The translations under genes and the position numbers were made by a program. Of a DNA stretch of 64,000 nucleotides, positions 36,577 through 49,100 are shown in pieces (within the stretch, counting starts at the first letter, position 1; the number at the start of each line of letters is the position of its first letter). Under the pieces are notes generated by a model that was given only the letters and a program-made list of their open reading frames with translations, searched no databases and was not told where the DNA came from. The DNA is from Echinococcus granulosus (Eukaryota; Platyhelminthes; Cestoda; Cyclophyllidea; Taeniidae): positions 853,661 to 917,660 of the forward strand of contig NW_020170382.1 of NCBI RefSeq assembly GCF_000524195.1, read 5' to 3'.

Positions 36577-37171
36577 TAGTAGCCTTCTAACTCGTATGCA
36601 CGTTGGTAATTAACGTTAGTTCCACGGTACTTTCGTGCGTTCCGATTTCAGGAATGCCTCAGAAAATCAGTCTCATCTACTAAGGAATTTGAAGCCAAAA
36701 ATAAGCTAAAAAGATAAAAAATTAGGAACAGTAAAGGTAAGACGTAAAACGCACTTAAATCACTTTTTGAACATAAGAAATTGTAGTGCATCTATGATTT
36801 GCGCTGATTCGCCCATATCTTCCTTATAAAAATTAGGACCACCGATGAAAAATGCACAAGTGTTGGGTCAGTTGACTAATGAGATAAACTGGACTTAAGC
36901 ATGGTATAAACGGAAGATGAAAGACAGGATATATTTTTCATTACTAGCAGTTGTGAAACAGTGTTTTGCGACATGCGCTTTGTCGTATTGCAAAATCCAA
37001 AAATAATTTTAAAATAACAAAATGTCTTTAGCAAACCGTCTAAAGATATTTCAAACTATCATAAACTTAAATTTTGCACTATAATGCTAGATTTGTTTTA
37101 ATTCGTCGGCTATCTTCGTCATCTGAGGCGGCCTGCTTAGTCCTGTCCTTGCTTGTTTTCGATTCGGGAGG

Positions 37172-40100
37172 ATGTCGTTCACCGGTTTGCGTAAACAGAT
37201 AAACAAAGCGAATCAGGTAGAAAAACTTATCTAATCTAACTCTCCTCCCAGTTTATGTCCGAGAAAATTGGTGGTGCTGAGGGCACTAAGCTAGATGAGG
37301 AGTACATTCACTGTGAAAAGGTGCATATTTTGTCTTAATTAATCTTTCACAGCAAATTGATGCTATGTCGAAACTTATTGAGGAAATAATTACCAAAACT
37401 CATGAGTATCTACAGCCTAATCCAGCGACACGAGCTAAACTCGCTACATTAAATACCTTTAACAAAATTCAAGGCAAAGGGAAGGCGCCTCCCTACCCAC
37501 AGCCCGAAGGTCAACTTGGGGATTGCATGCTGAAATATGGAAATGAGTTGGACCATGACTCTCTCTTCGGTATGAGTTCCACGTTCCTTCTCATGTGTAG
37601 CTCTTAATTTGAAATGTTTGTATCGTGGTTTTTGTAAATGGTGTGATATTTTTTCAGTTTATGTTCTTCCCTTACCTAAGGTGAATGCCTCATCCAGACA
37701 GGATATGCTTTCAAGAATATGGAGGATATCAAATACAACATGGAGGATCAGGTGAAACGGGAGTACATTGAACCGCTTCGTGGCATTCAGTCCGTTGAAC
37801 TCAAGGAGATCAATGTAGGTTTCTCTCCCTGTAGTGTTCTTTTGGGTTAATGCGAAGATCTTTGTGGCTGATGTGTTAATTGGTTTGCCTAGTTCCATCG
37901 TAAGAAGTTGGAGGGACGTCGTCTGGATTTCGATTGCAAGAAACGAAAAAAGGAGAGCAGTGAGTGGTTTCGAAGTCGATACATGTTCTAATATTCAGTC
38001 AAAATTTGCGAATCTATGCCTTTTTGATGATACTATTACTGAAATAAGGCTGGTAAGAAACGTGATAACTTCTCGCTTTGTTTGAAACGAAGTATGTCTT
38101 ACAATCTTTCTGTCCGGCAGACTGAGACAAACTCTCCTGTTTTCCAGATCTTATCATCATGCTGCTTGGATGTGCACTTGCACGTGTGTGCTGTAATCTT
38201 TTGACTGCGCTTGAAGGCTGTGTCGTAAACACTTTTGGTCCTATTTACGTTGGATTTATGATACTGCTGTAAAATGGATTTAGGCGGTAACTTTAAGATG
38301 CTTCGGACCACTCATTTTATTCCTTTTAATGGAAATTTTTTCGGCAATTACTTCCTATTACCAAGGGGCTAAGTACGCTGGTACGTTTAACATGTTCGTT
38401 AGTGTACTGGTTTCGTATTTTAATCACTTTTCTACTTGTTATTAGGCGACCCACTTTCATACGTTTCGGTTCTTTGGTTGGTACCAACCCTTCCTCGTAC
38501 TTTTGTGTGAGCATATAGATATCTTTGTCAGCCCAGCCTCCATGTTTCGTTCTTTCGCTTATGAGTCACACAAGGATTTCGTGTCTATCGCTACTCTAAT
38601 ATGTAAACACACTTATCTGTGCCTTTTTTCATGCGTGTACTTGTGCAGTCATCATTCTGTGCAAATGACTCGATACCATTCCCTAAAAAAGTGGTTAGGT
38701 TACTACTTCGTATCTTAGCTTTTAAATTACTAATGAGTGGATGGCTATTTGATGGATGTAGAGGCGTTTGATTTTAGAGTAGTGCCTACTCGACATTTTG
38801 ATGCCCTTTTTTCTTTCCATTTCGTCAATATTCCAGACATACTCAAAAGTATGTGGTCTAACTGTTACTGGCCACTGCAATCGCTCACACTTGCTCCTTT
38901 CACCTCTGTTTTTAGTCTTCCCCGATGTCTTCAGCTCTCATCCCACTAAGTTTTACCCCTCTACCTAGCTCCTTATCGCCCTTCCCTGTGCGCGCACGCG
39001 ACCCTAACGCCCCATAATGGTAGCTTGTTTTCTTTCCTTTGTTTTTCTCATTTCAGACCCCCAGGCTGCCAAGGTGCTGGAAGCTGAGATAAAGGTTGCG
39101 GAGGAAAAGTTCCAGGAGTCGAAGGTTCTTGCTGAGACGGCCATGGCCAACTTCCTGGCTTCTGATGTGAGTCTTCCTTTCTTTGAACCTGCTTTCAGTC
39201 TATTGTCACTCGCATTTATGCGTAGGAATGTCAGATTTGATTGTTAATTGTTGATGGAGCATTTTACTTATCATGAATTGATTCCAGTTCAGACGGTATT
39301 ATTTAGTGAGCATAACTTGTCTGTGAATGACATAATCGGTTGTGTTAAGACATTACCCAAGGGTTATGCGAAATTCCCTGCTGGACAGCGTGATTTCGTT
39401 TTCTCTGTACTTCGAGACAACGACTGTAGCGGCACCATTTCATTCAGTTTAATGCTCCACGAAGCGTGGGGGACAATTTGGTAAAGCCGGCAAAATCGAG
39501 CACTTTCACTCGATTCTGGTGCGTGCGTGCGAATACAGGCATTAATAGGTGTGCAGAGTCTCGTGTTTTGTTAGATTCTCCATTTGCTTGACCTCCTGCT
39601 TCATACAAGTTGTGCTTTTGAGTGCAATGGGGTCACCGATGTAAGCTGATGGGAGGGTAAAAAGGGAACTCCAATATCTGTTTGTTTGTGTCGTCTAAGT
39701 TCTCGTTTTTATGCTAGTCCCTTTTATAAATCATATCCAGATTACTTTTGATTCCCTTGTGATACTTATTTTAGAGAAAAAAATGCAGGGAGAGGCTATT
39801 AGTTTTAAATATCAGGTACTGACATTTGTGTCACACACCCCTGTTTGTGTCTCCGGTGTAAATTTGAAAGGTTTGTTAGTAGTTATCACTGAGACAAGAA
39901 ATCGTAAGCTGCTTAATTTTTCAAGTCACAATTGAAAGTTGAGAGTGAATTCATGCTGTTTGTGGAAAACTAGACCAAGGTGCAAGAGGAGGGAAGACAG
40001 GGTACTGTCAGCTAAATATGCGCTCCGCTGCTAACGCGTCCTCTGACATCGCACTGCAAAGGAAATTTCATTTACGCCTGGAACTGCATCGAATCAATGG

Positions 40101-43100
40101 TCCTCCTGGCTTTATTTTCCGTCGCTTCCATCGTGCATAGCTGTTTGGTCGGTGGCGAGGCGCTTTTATTTGCTCTCTATTTATTTTCACATGCCTCCTC
40201 CCTTACTTAAGTTCTCACATTGCGCTTGGTTTGAGGACTAGAGGCAGGAGTGTTATCCGTTTCCGTCTAATTTAGAGCTTGTGTCTACTTACGTATGAAG
40301 TGCTACTTTGCCCAATTGCTTGGATCAAAAGTCGTTACGTCAGCAGGTTCATGTCCGTAATTCTCAATTTTCCACGTTGTCTCATATACATATTCTCAAA
40401 ACCATGAGTAAGTCACCAGCCCCTCCATTCCCGTTGGTCTATGGACTGGATACAGGAGCAGTCATTTCGACAGATCACCCAGCAGGTTGATCGGTTGCCT
40501 AAGTTATGTTCTGGCATGTGTTTTCACCAATGAAGCCGAATGGCGCTGAAGAATCTGCTATCTTGTAGTTATCGAACTGGTCTTGCAAGTTGTGGGAAGT
40601 GTCCCCTTCTCACCTTGTAATACTCTTTACTACCAGTACAAGCAAGCTGCCAGGTCATTAATATTCTGAGCTAGTACTTTGGCTAATTGCACCGTCCCGT
40701 GATTACAGACTTATCAATATGCTAACCTTATTTCATGCCTCGGCTGTTCTACTGTATACCTCTTGCGAAGAAATTGGGGTCGCATTCCATTAGCATTGAG
40801 CGAATGTGACCCCTCAAATAAAAGGAGCACTTATTGGTCTTTCATATTCTCCTCTTCCAGTTCGAGCACATCAGCGCTTTGGCAGAGTTTGTGGATGCAC
40901 AGGCCAGCTACTATCGTCATGCCTCCGAAATAATGGAGAACTTGCACAAGGTGCTCCTTGAGAAGTGAGTCCTGCCCTTTTCGATTTTTTCTGATTGTCG
41001 ACTTAATTTTTTCTATGCACCTTTTTTTCATGGCGATAAAATTCCCATTCCACTTTTGATTTCTGCCGCTCCTCTGATTTTCTTTCCCGGTTTTTTTGTT
41101 TTTGTGCTTGTAACGTTTTTTTCGGCTAATAGCCTCGGGTGATTGGGATTTTCCCGTGTTGCTCTGAGAGGTGTTAAAACAGTTATTTTGATTGATGTGA
41201 TTTCTCGAATTTTGAGGCGAAAAAGATAGTGTCTAATACGAAGCTTTATATTAGCAAAAAATTCCGCCGTTTATCAGCCATCCATCGGTTAAACAGGTGT
41301 CTCCATTGAATCGTTTTACATTTGAAAAGAAAAAAAGAAACGCTTTTTTGATAGGATAGAATTCGTGGTTATTCAATTGGAGCAGTAAAAAAGGGTGTGT
41401 TTGGACTCCGTTTTGGTGACTTGAAACAGGCTCCCTTTGACCTTTGTACTTACACCGTCTTACCAGGAAAACTGGGAGCTGGGTTATGATTTACTAAAGG
41501 CAGTATTTTCTCCTGCATAAACGCATCCATTTTTAGAGAAACGAATTCTGGTTTTGTTGTGGTTGGCGAACCCCTCCCTGCGTCTTTTTTAAGGGAAGAA
41601 GTTTGTCGGAAAGTGTCACTTTTGTCAGCTTTTCTTTCCATTATGTCTTTTAGTGTTCCATAAAACCTGTAGTGAAGGCTGCAATGCTCCCACTTTGAAA
41701 TCTTTTCATGGTGAATTATTTAGTGGCTGAATGTGCTCTCTCTTCCCTCCAAGTTTTTCGTGGAATGGGAGAATCGGTGGAGATATGTACTGGAATGTTT
41801 TCTGAAAACTTCTCACTGCTGTTCAGGCTTAACCGATCGTTGCTACTTTAGATATGTTAGTTTCCCCAATTGGGGCATTCCTCTACATCTCATTGTGCTG
41901 TTCCCTTTGTTTTGGTTGTTATGCCACAAGCTTTACAGCCATCTTATCGCTCCGCATTACCATTTCAAGGGGGCTTTTGTCTCGCTATGCCGGAATTAGA
42001 TCCACAGTTCTGTCACCTTCAGACAGATCTTTATTCTTTCCTACCATGAAATTCAAATTTATCCTCTTTGTGTGCATATGTGCATTTGCCGTTGTGATAG
42101 CCATCGCATAAAACATGAAATGTGGTTCTCAGGTAAACATCGGTTTACATCTTCTACAAGTTTCCATAAAACAACCTCTAGATGTACGCGTTTCTCAGTT
42201 TGAGCTTCGCAAGCGGTTCCAGTTGCCTGTCTAATAGTATGCTATGCTACCTTACTTTGTGTGAGAGCATATCCTTATTTTTCAAAGAATGAATTTCATC
42301 GGAGCGTAAAGAATGCTGTAGCATCCATTTTCCAGACTATCCATTACCGTCCTTCCCATTCGTTGTCCCACTGTTGTTGGAACACTCCGGGTCTTTCTCA
42401 CTCAGTATCCCAATCCTCGTGCAGTCTACTCAACAGCAAGAGGGTGAGAAATTCGTTGATTCGCTTCCGGCATTGTAACTAGCCATGGGGCCGTGGCTCA
42501 GATAAGCGTTTGCATTTACTCCGTACTTCTGAAACCAGGCCATATCAATTTGGGATGTGAACTCTTCGCTTGAAATGGCATATAGTTTGCAGGGACGTTG
42601 CCTTGAGGGTGCCTCATAGTTTAATAGATCAGTATGGTTGATGCGTGCACAGATGCGAGGCTTGGACCAATGTTTTAACCGCAAATCTAGGTGTTGCATC
42701 ACTGTAAGCGCTTTCTCGCCTTTTTTTTCACAGCTTTGTCCGTTTAGCTGTGTATTTTCGGCTTATGGATACTCTACTTCATCTTTTCAAGTGCCCTCGT
42801 GAGTGACAGTAATTGTCCAGCTATAATATAGTATAGAATATAATATGTAGCTGTTCTCATCCCGGGGCTCCTTTTAAGTTCACACTCGGACCAGGTGAGA
42901 CATTACGATGAAGCATTGGGTCACTTTTACGTTTTAACCAAATTTATTTGCTTTATTTAAAGATATTAGAAATTGGCAAAGAATTTAGCGCTTAGTTGTT
43001 CATTCTAAGTGAGAGACATCAATCAACTAGTTTATTACCACGCTTAATCCAACTGACTTCATTTCGTATGTTGCGATTGTGCGATTTCTCACCTTACCCA

Positions 43101-46100
43101 AAAAAGCACTACTCCACTAGTATGTAGCGGTGGTGAAAATGCAATTAACATACATCCTGGTGGCATGGCAATTGCTTAGCCTTAGTCTATTTAATCTACT
43201 TCAATTTTCCTCGTTTACTTATTTTATTATATTTTATGTGTTCGCTCCTCACCTTACATATATGTGACGGCACAGTTTTCTTATCTGAAACTGACGTCGT
43301 TGCAACCACGACTTGTTTTCTCTATCGGCTTACGGTGCCTAGTTGCTTCAAATCGTGGTAGAAATAGATTGGCTGATTTTAACTAGTATAATAAATATAG
43401 GGATGATCTTGGTCTAGAGGAAATTACTCTTTTTTTCGCGGTAGTTGAATTGGACGATAAGACCGAAGCCAATTGGTGTTATGTTAACGCTGTTAAAAGT
43501 TGGACTCTCTGAGCTTCTGGCAACGAAGATGTTAATTGGTTTAGACGTCATGGCACAATGCACGATCCCAAAGTTTTCCCTGTTGGTGAATTGGTTGTCG
43601 ATCTGGTTTACTTGCATACTGTTTCTTAAACCTAATTACTAGAAAATACTAGCTAAATCTAGGCTGTAGGTGAAGTGGTCATCTCCGCTTTTGCCTGCAT
43701 TGTTCTGGGCTGCGCAGATGCGCAACTAGTTGGATTCAACTGTTCGCATTGAAAGAAAGTCTAAACTAAGTCATGTAATCTGAGTTCCAAACAACATCTG
43801 CATGAACAAAGAAACACACTTGAAATCTGCACTTCCTGTTTTACCTCTGGCTAATTCAATCAGTAAAATTACACTAGTTAGAACTGACGGCACATTTCGT
43901 AATCACATTATTCAGTGATTGTTGTTTTGCTTTTTGGAAGAGGAAAGTGTCAGGTGACACTTCTTTGTGATTTTTATGGAGAACTTGAAACGTTTGCCAA
44001 ATCGAAGTGCCAATGCAGGGCATAGTTATACACTCTAAATATTGCTAACTTTAGGTACAAAATTTAATGCTGTACAAATTAACTCTAATTAGCAATAGGT
44101 GCTTACCATTTACCCTTGCCCTGAATCCACTATCCGCTGGAGGTTTGGTGTATTTCGTCCTGTAGTGTGCACTTTAGTCCTCTTAATATATCGCTCTGCT
44201 ATGGTGGTCCGGTTATTCCAAATGCAATTCAGCAATTTGGTACTGGGTTAAACGTTTTCACCGCCTGCTAAATAGAGAGGGCTTACAAACTATTGCTTAT
44301 TCAACCAAAATCTTTAACAATTTAATTTTGCATCCATGTAGTTGTAAAGCTGTTCAATAATATTTCATGATTTGCGTAAACCCACTGAAAGCACATGGTA
44401 ATCATATGTTAAATAACCCTGATGAGCATGAGGTATTATGTGAGTGCCGAGTTTTTCAGTAAAACGTGTGTTTGGGTTAGAATTAGTAGCGCTCTTTGGC
44501 TTTGGATTCACTAACTAATAAAAAAAAACGAGGGTTGTTTCCCTAGTCAAAACCTCTTGCAACAGTATGACATTATTATCGGTTATTTAAAGTGAAATAA
44601 AAGCTCTGAGGAGTCATTGGCAACAGGAGTGACGTCTTTCTTTTGAACAATTCCACCGCGGTTCGTGCATTGCATTGCAGGAAGGATGAGGCACAGTCGC
44701 GCGGAAAGCAGACACACAACCCGAAGCCGCTGCAGATCACCAGAACCCTCAGCGGGGAAGTCAGCACCAAAAATGGATCGATGAGCTCACCAAGAACACC
44801 AAACAAGTCACCTGCTGGTGATGGAGGTCAGTTCTTTCTCTCTCTCTACCCGCTTTCCCACTCTCATGCATCCTCAGTGTTTGACGCCATATTGATAAAT
44901 ACTCACGCACTCATATGCACGGCTCTATTACTCTTTACCCAGACTTTGTGCGTGTATTTACCCTCCCCCGTAATCGTCTGCTGTGACCCTCGGCAAGAAG
45001 GTGAAAGAGTGGAAGAAGGTTAGGATTGAGGTGTCCCATCTCTCATTTCCTCTTTCAAGATCATTGCGAAAGAGCGGGAAATGCCACACTGGGTTTTCAA
45101 GTCTCGCGGGTGCATTTGTCCCCTATGCGTCTTATTTCCGTCCGTTATAGAGGAGTGGCTGACCAAAGTATACGTAGTTTGTGATTGGCTGTGCACAGGC
45201 CTGAATAGTAGGAAGAGGACCAACAACAGCAACGGCAGCAGCAGTAACAGGAAGGGTGCAGTGATCTGGACTATTTATAGACGGCTGGACACTTAAAATA
45301 TGCGATTTGCACTGGCAAGTCTGCGTTTCAACTGAAATAGCAGGTTTTTAGTTTGCTAACCCTGTCAGCCACACAAATTTAATGTTTCCGCATTTCTGGC
45401 CCCCAGAATGTTGAATTATTGTCACTGTTTTTAATTTATTACTCCTTTCTGCGTGAGGTGAAGTTGGTATCCAACCTCCGAGAACATGCCTAGTTGTGTG
45501 TAGGAGCCCTCCTCATCCTCTAACATGAAGTGTTTTAGCTAGGCAGGCTTCCCATACAATACATACATTCACAACTTTCTTCAAACCACTTATAACCTCT
45601 ATCAGGTTCGTATCATTGGGATGGGATCCATTAGACATTGAAGGTTTTTAGAGATCTGGCGTTGTTTTGAAAGTAACAGGACTCCTAATTGAAGACTCTC
45701 CTCATCCCTGAAAATTTAAAGTATGGCACTCTTGATGGAGCGCGAACATATCCCTTAACTTTTTTACAATGAGCCTTGCTCATGTGTTTGTCGAGTTCCG
45801 AGTCCCTCGGGACCCTCTACGAACCGCACACATCTGTGCTGTTTATGCGAAATAAGGAAATTTCACCAGGTTTGTCAAATGTGTTTGTGTTTTAAAGTTC
45901 TTTGTGTGTGGATATATATTTGCCTCCACAATGGGGTGCGTTATCTTTTCACCACTACAATAAGTAGGCAGACATTAACAGCTTGGATAAAAATAGTTGC
46001 TGAATGATATCTTTTTCGTCAATCCATGTCGTTGTCATGACTTGTTTGCCCTTGTTCCGCCTTTGTGGACTTTTGTTGTTCACGCGATAACTCTTCACGC

Positions 46101-49100
46101 CTCACCTTCTCTTTGTTCTTTTGCTCCTTTCGGTGTTTTGTGCCCGTACACATTATTAAAAAGTAAATGGATAGGATCCATAATCACCACCCAAACATAG
46201 GCATTTGCGTTTGTAATTAGTTTTCTGTGAAATCGCAGAGCGCTTTAATGCATCCGGTTTCGATCCACCACCACAGAAATCTGACTGGATGCTTATGCCT
46301 TCTTTTGGGATATTTGTTGGAGTTGGTGACACCTTGATCTGTTAAGTGGGGCCTTCTGCACTCTATGTTAATTCCATTTCTCATCTCGACCCTACGAAAT
46401 AGGTACATATGTTTTCTAAGACCGTCCAAGCACCTGTTTACTTTAATGTAGTAGCCCTCACTAAGTCTTTAGGTGGAATTTTAAAACATTTTGCCTTGAT
46501 TCTCCACGGGTTGTCGGAGGACTGATGCAAGAAATTTCAATGAAACAGAATAGAGAAAAGCCAATAAGAGTATTTACACTCCATTGTGGCATTGGAGTTA
46601 CCTCCTGAAGATGCTACGGAACATTATAAGGACGAGAGTCGTCATTAAAGCCCACGCAATGGATGGGCAGGTATTTGTGCCACTGATATGGGGCTAAATC
46701 TTGGAAGACTGAGGAAGTTCATGTAGCCCTACGTATGGTTAAAATAAATGTCGCTGTTCAACAGTTTTATGCTACTAGCTATCATTTGTGACGAATCCCT
46801 TTGTATGGTGCATCTAGAGTGTTTTATTTCCGCAAACCTTGAAATTCAGATGTCTGCTTAATCAGTTTTTAGGTATTGGCGACTGATTGATTTTAGCTGG
46901 TAGCAACCACATTCTTGAATATCTGGTGGGCTACCCTTGAGGAGGTAGGTTTATCACATGCCTACAGAACGGCTAGGAGCAAGGTCCTATACCACTATTG
47001 AAATGAAGAGAATAGGGATTTACTTACATTATTTTAATGTTCAATGCGTGCGTTATGGCTGTCACTATTCGTTCCGTTGCCTTTCATAACCATCTCCTCA
47101 GCAAGTAATTATATGTGCAAACTCGCGTTTTCACTCAATTTTCGTGGTGGTCATGTCACATAAGTCCTATTTTTTTACCCTCCCTCTAGAAAAGTTCGCC
47201 TAATGGAGGTGGTTTAGTGTCCGCGGCTGCGTGTATATTCGTGTGTGTGAAACGGCTTTATGATAATTGGCACGACAGTGGCTACTGTAGTGACGGCCTT
47301 TTTATCTCCTTATCAAGAGCCACTTTATTTCCGTAATGGATACCTTTCACCACTTCGGATTGCGTCGAATGAGTTCAAGCTTTTCATTTCATTAGTGTAC
47401 TTAATTTAACAACTATTTTTTCGTACCCGATTTCGTGTCAACATGTTCAAGACACTTTGGCAGTTTTGAGATTCCGCAGTGGTGTACTGCTTGGATTGAT
47501 TGTTTCTTTGTGCGCATCTACAATTATGCGTGTGATTTAGCTATCTTGCACCATTGTAACGTTACAATCACGGCTTGATTCAATTATTATTTTTATTAGT
47601 CATTACTTTGGTGCTCATTACCTTCCTACTGAGTGGAGTTATCATCGAAGCAGAAAACTTATTTTGATCGAGGTCATAGTAGTTAGATGCCACAACGCAG
47701 TTATTGTGGCGTGCAGAGTCTCCCTTGAAGCCGTAATAAGGTACAATCATATCGAAGAATAGTTTACTGTTATAATGTATGGAAGGCCGGCGAGAGACTA
47801 TGGGCATGCCGAAATAGTCATACAATGAAGGGGAAACCGAGACTACGGATGCTGGTAAACCCGCGTAGTAAAAACGCACAATAAAGGCACGAGTACGCCT
47901 GTTCCCCTTCTTCGGTCAACACACTGTTAAACTATGTGCGTGAGCTTGAATTCCGTCGGGCTCCCAACCCGCGAAATTACTAGACAAGGAATTCGATACA
48001 GGTGTATTCATCTCTCGGTGGGTGTGGGTAGACCCGTGCGTACGCGACATGTGGCTGGAAAATGAAGGATGCTGGAGAGACGGTGATATCCAGCCTCCCA
48101 CACTTGTAGTAATTGACCGATCCTGACCCCTATAGGGGTTGCTAGCGTACTTAAAGTACATCTGTACGTGACATTTTTCGACCAGGAGTGATTGAGGGGA
48201 GTGTGGCATCCTAGTTCGGAAAATGAAAACCTCTGGGGAATCGTGACAGAAACATTTTCTGGGATTGCAGGCACCCCTATTACAAACGCGGGATTATTCA
48301 AGTGAGAATGCTTTTACTCACATGGTCACATTTATCACAAGGTCCTTCTAGCTAACCAAGTACGGATTGGCAACATTTAAATAGTCCAACTGTAGAAATA
48401 ACTGGAGGCTACGCTTGTGTGCACTTGGTAAAAGGCTTTTCTTTGAACTCCCGCTCCGCCCTACTCTTTATGCCAATTTTACCTCGGTCTTGTTTGATTG
48501 AAATTGTTCCCATCGCTTGCCCCCACTGTCAAGGTGACTTTCGGCAGCCGTGAAATTTCTGTTCCGCTAGTATTAATGCGCCACCTTTGCGCTCAAAAAA
48601 GTGGTGTGAATTTAATCCAATAAATTGCTACTGTTCGGCACCTAAAGCAAAAAACGTTTTTCGACGTTTGAGCGTCCTGTTTTCACAGCATAATCTATCT
48701 TCCTTGGTCATGAATTCAATTCCTTTGCATTGAAAAAAAAAACGGTTTTCTAGGCTTTCCTCTTAAGTCCTCATTTGTAAAATGCGCGCTTGGTAATGTT
48801 ATTACAATCTGAAACTCGAATGCACAAAAGTGGGAGGTTAGCCAAATTGTGGCTGAATGACTTAATGCTGGTGTGTCTAGTAAAGGTCAGTTTGATTGTT
48901 TTGCAAGCGATGTGGTCCATCACTTTGTTTCATTGATAAACCCTGGTAAGTTGACGTCCTATGCATTTTAAGGTCGACTGAGGCAAAGCTGCAGGTGCCT
49001 GCTATTTCATTTCGCGTGCACTTCGGCCTCCTTAATGAATTTCGAGAGCGTCTGGCTACTTCGTCTTTATTTTGTCTCGCGTAATGAGCGTTTGTTGTGG

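Larger units (their letters stand above)
30046..37171. other. Intergenic region, LTR-rich, no supported gene
   Basis: 7.1 kb between LMAN2 and endophilin, both on the plus strand. It holds LTR copies at 30644, 31787, 34400-35349 and 36377. A GC-richer patch at about 30850-31320 has open frames on both strands, but none looks like a known family. Elsewhere the sequence is AT-rich with frequent stops and no recognisable RNA gene. Confidence 0.6.

Noticed and set aside
44643..45023. Extended frame running past the endophilin linker exon
   Set aside because: A consensus donor at 44827 and phase match to the SH3 exon show that the continuation is intron.
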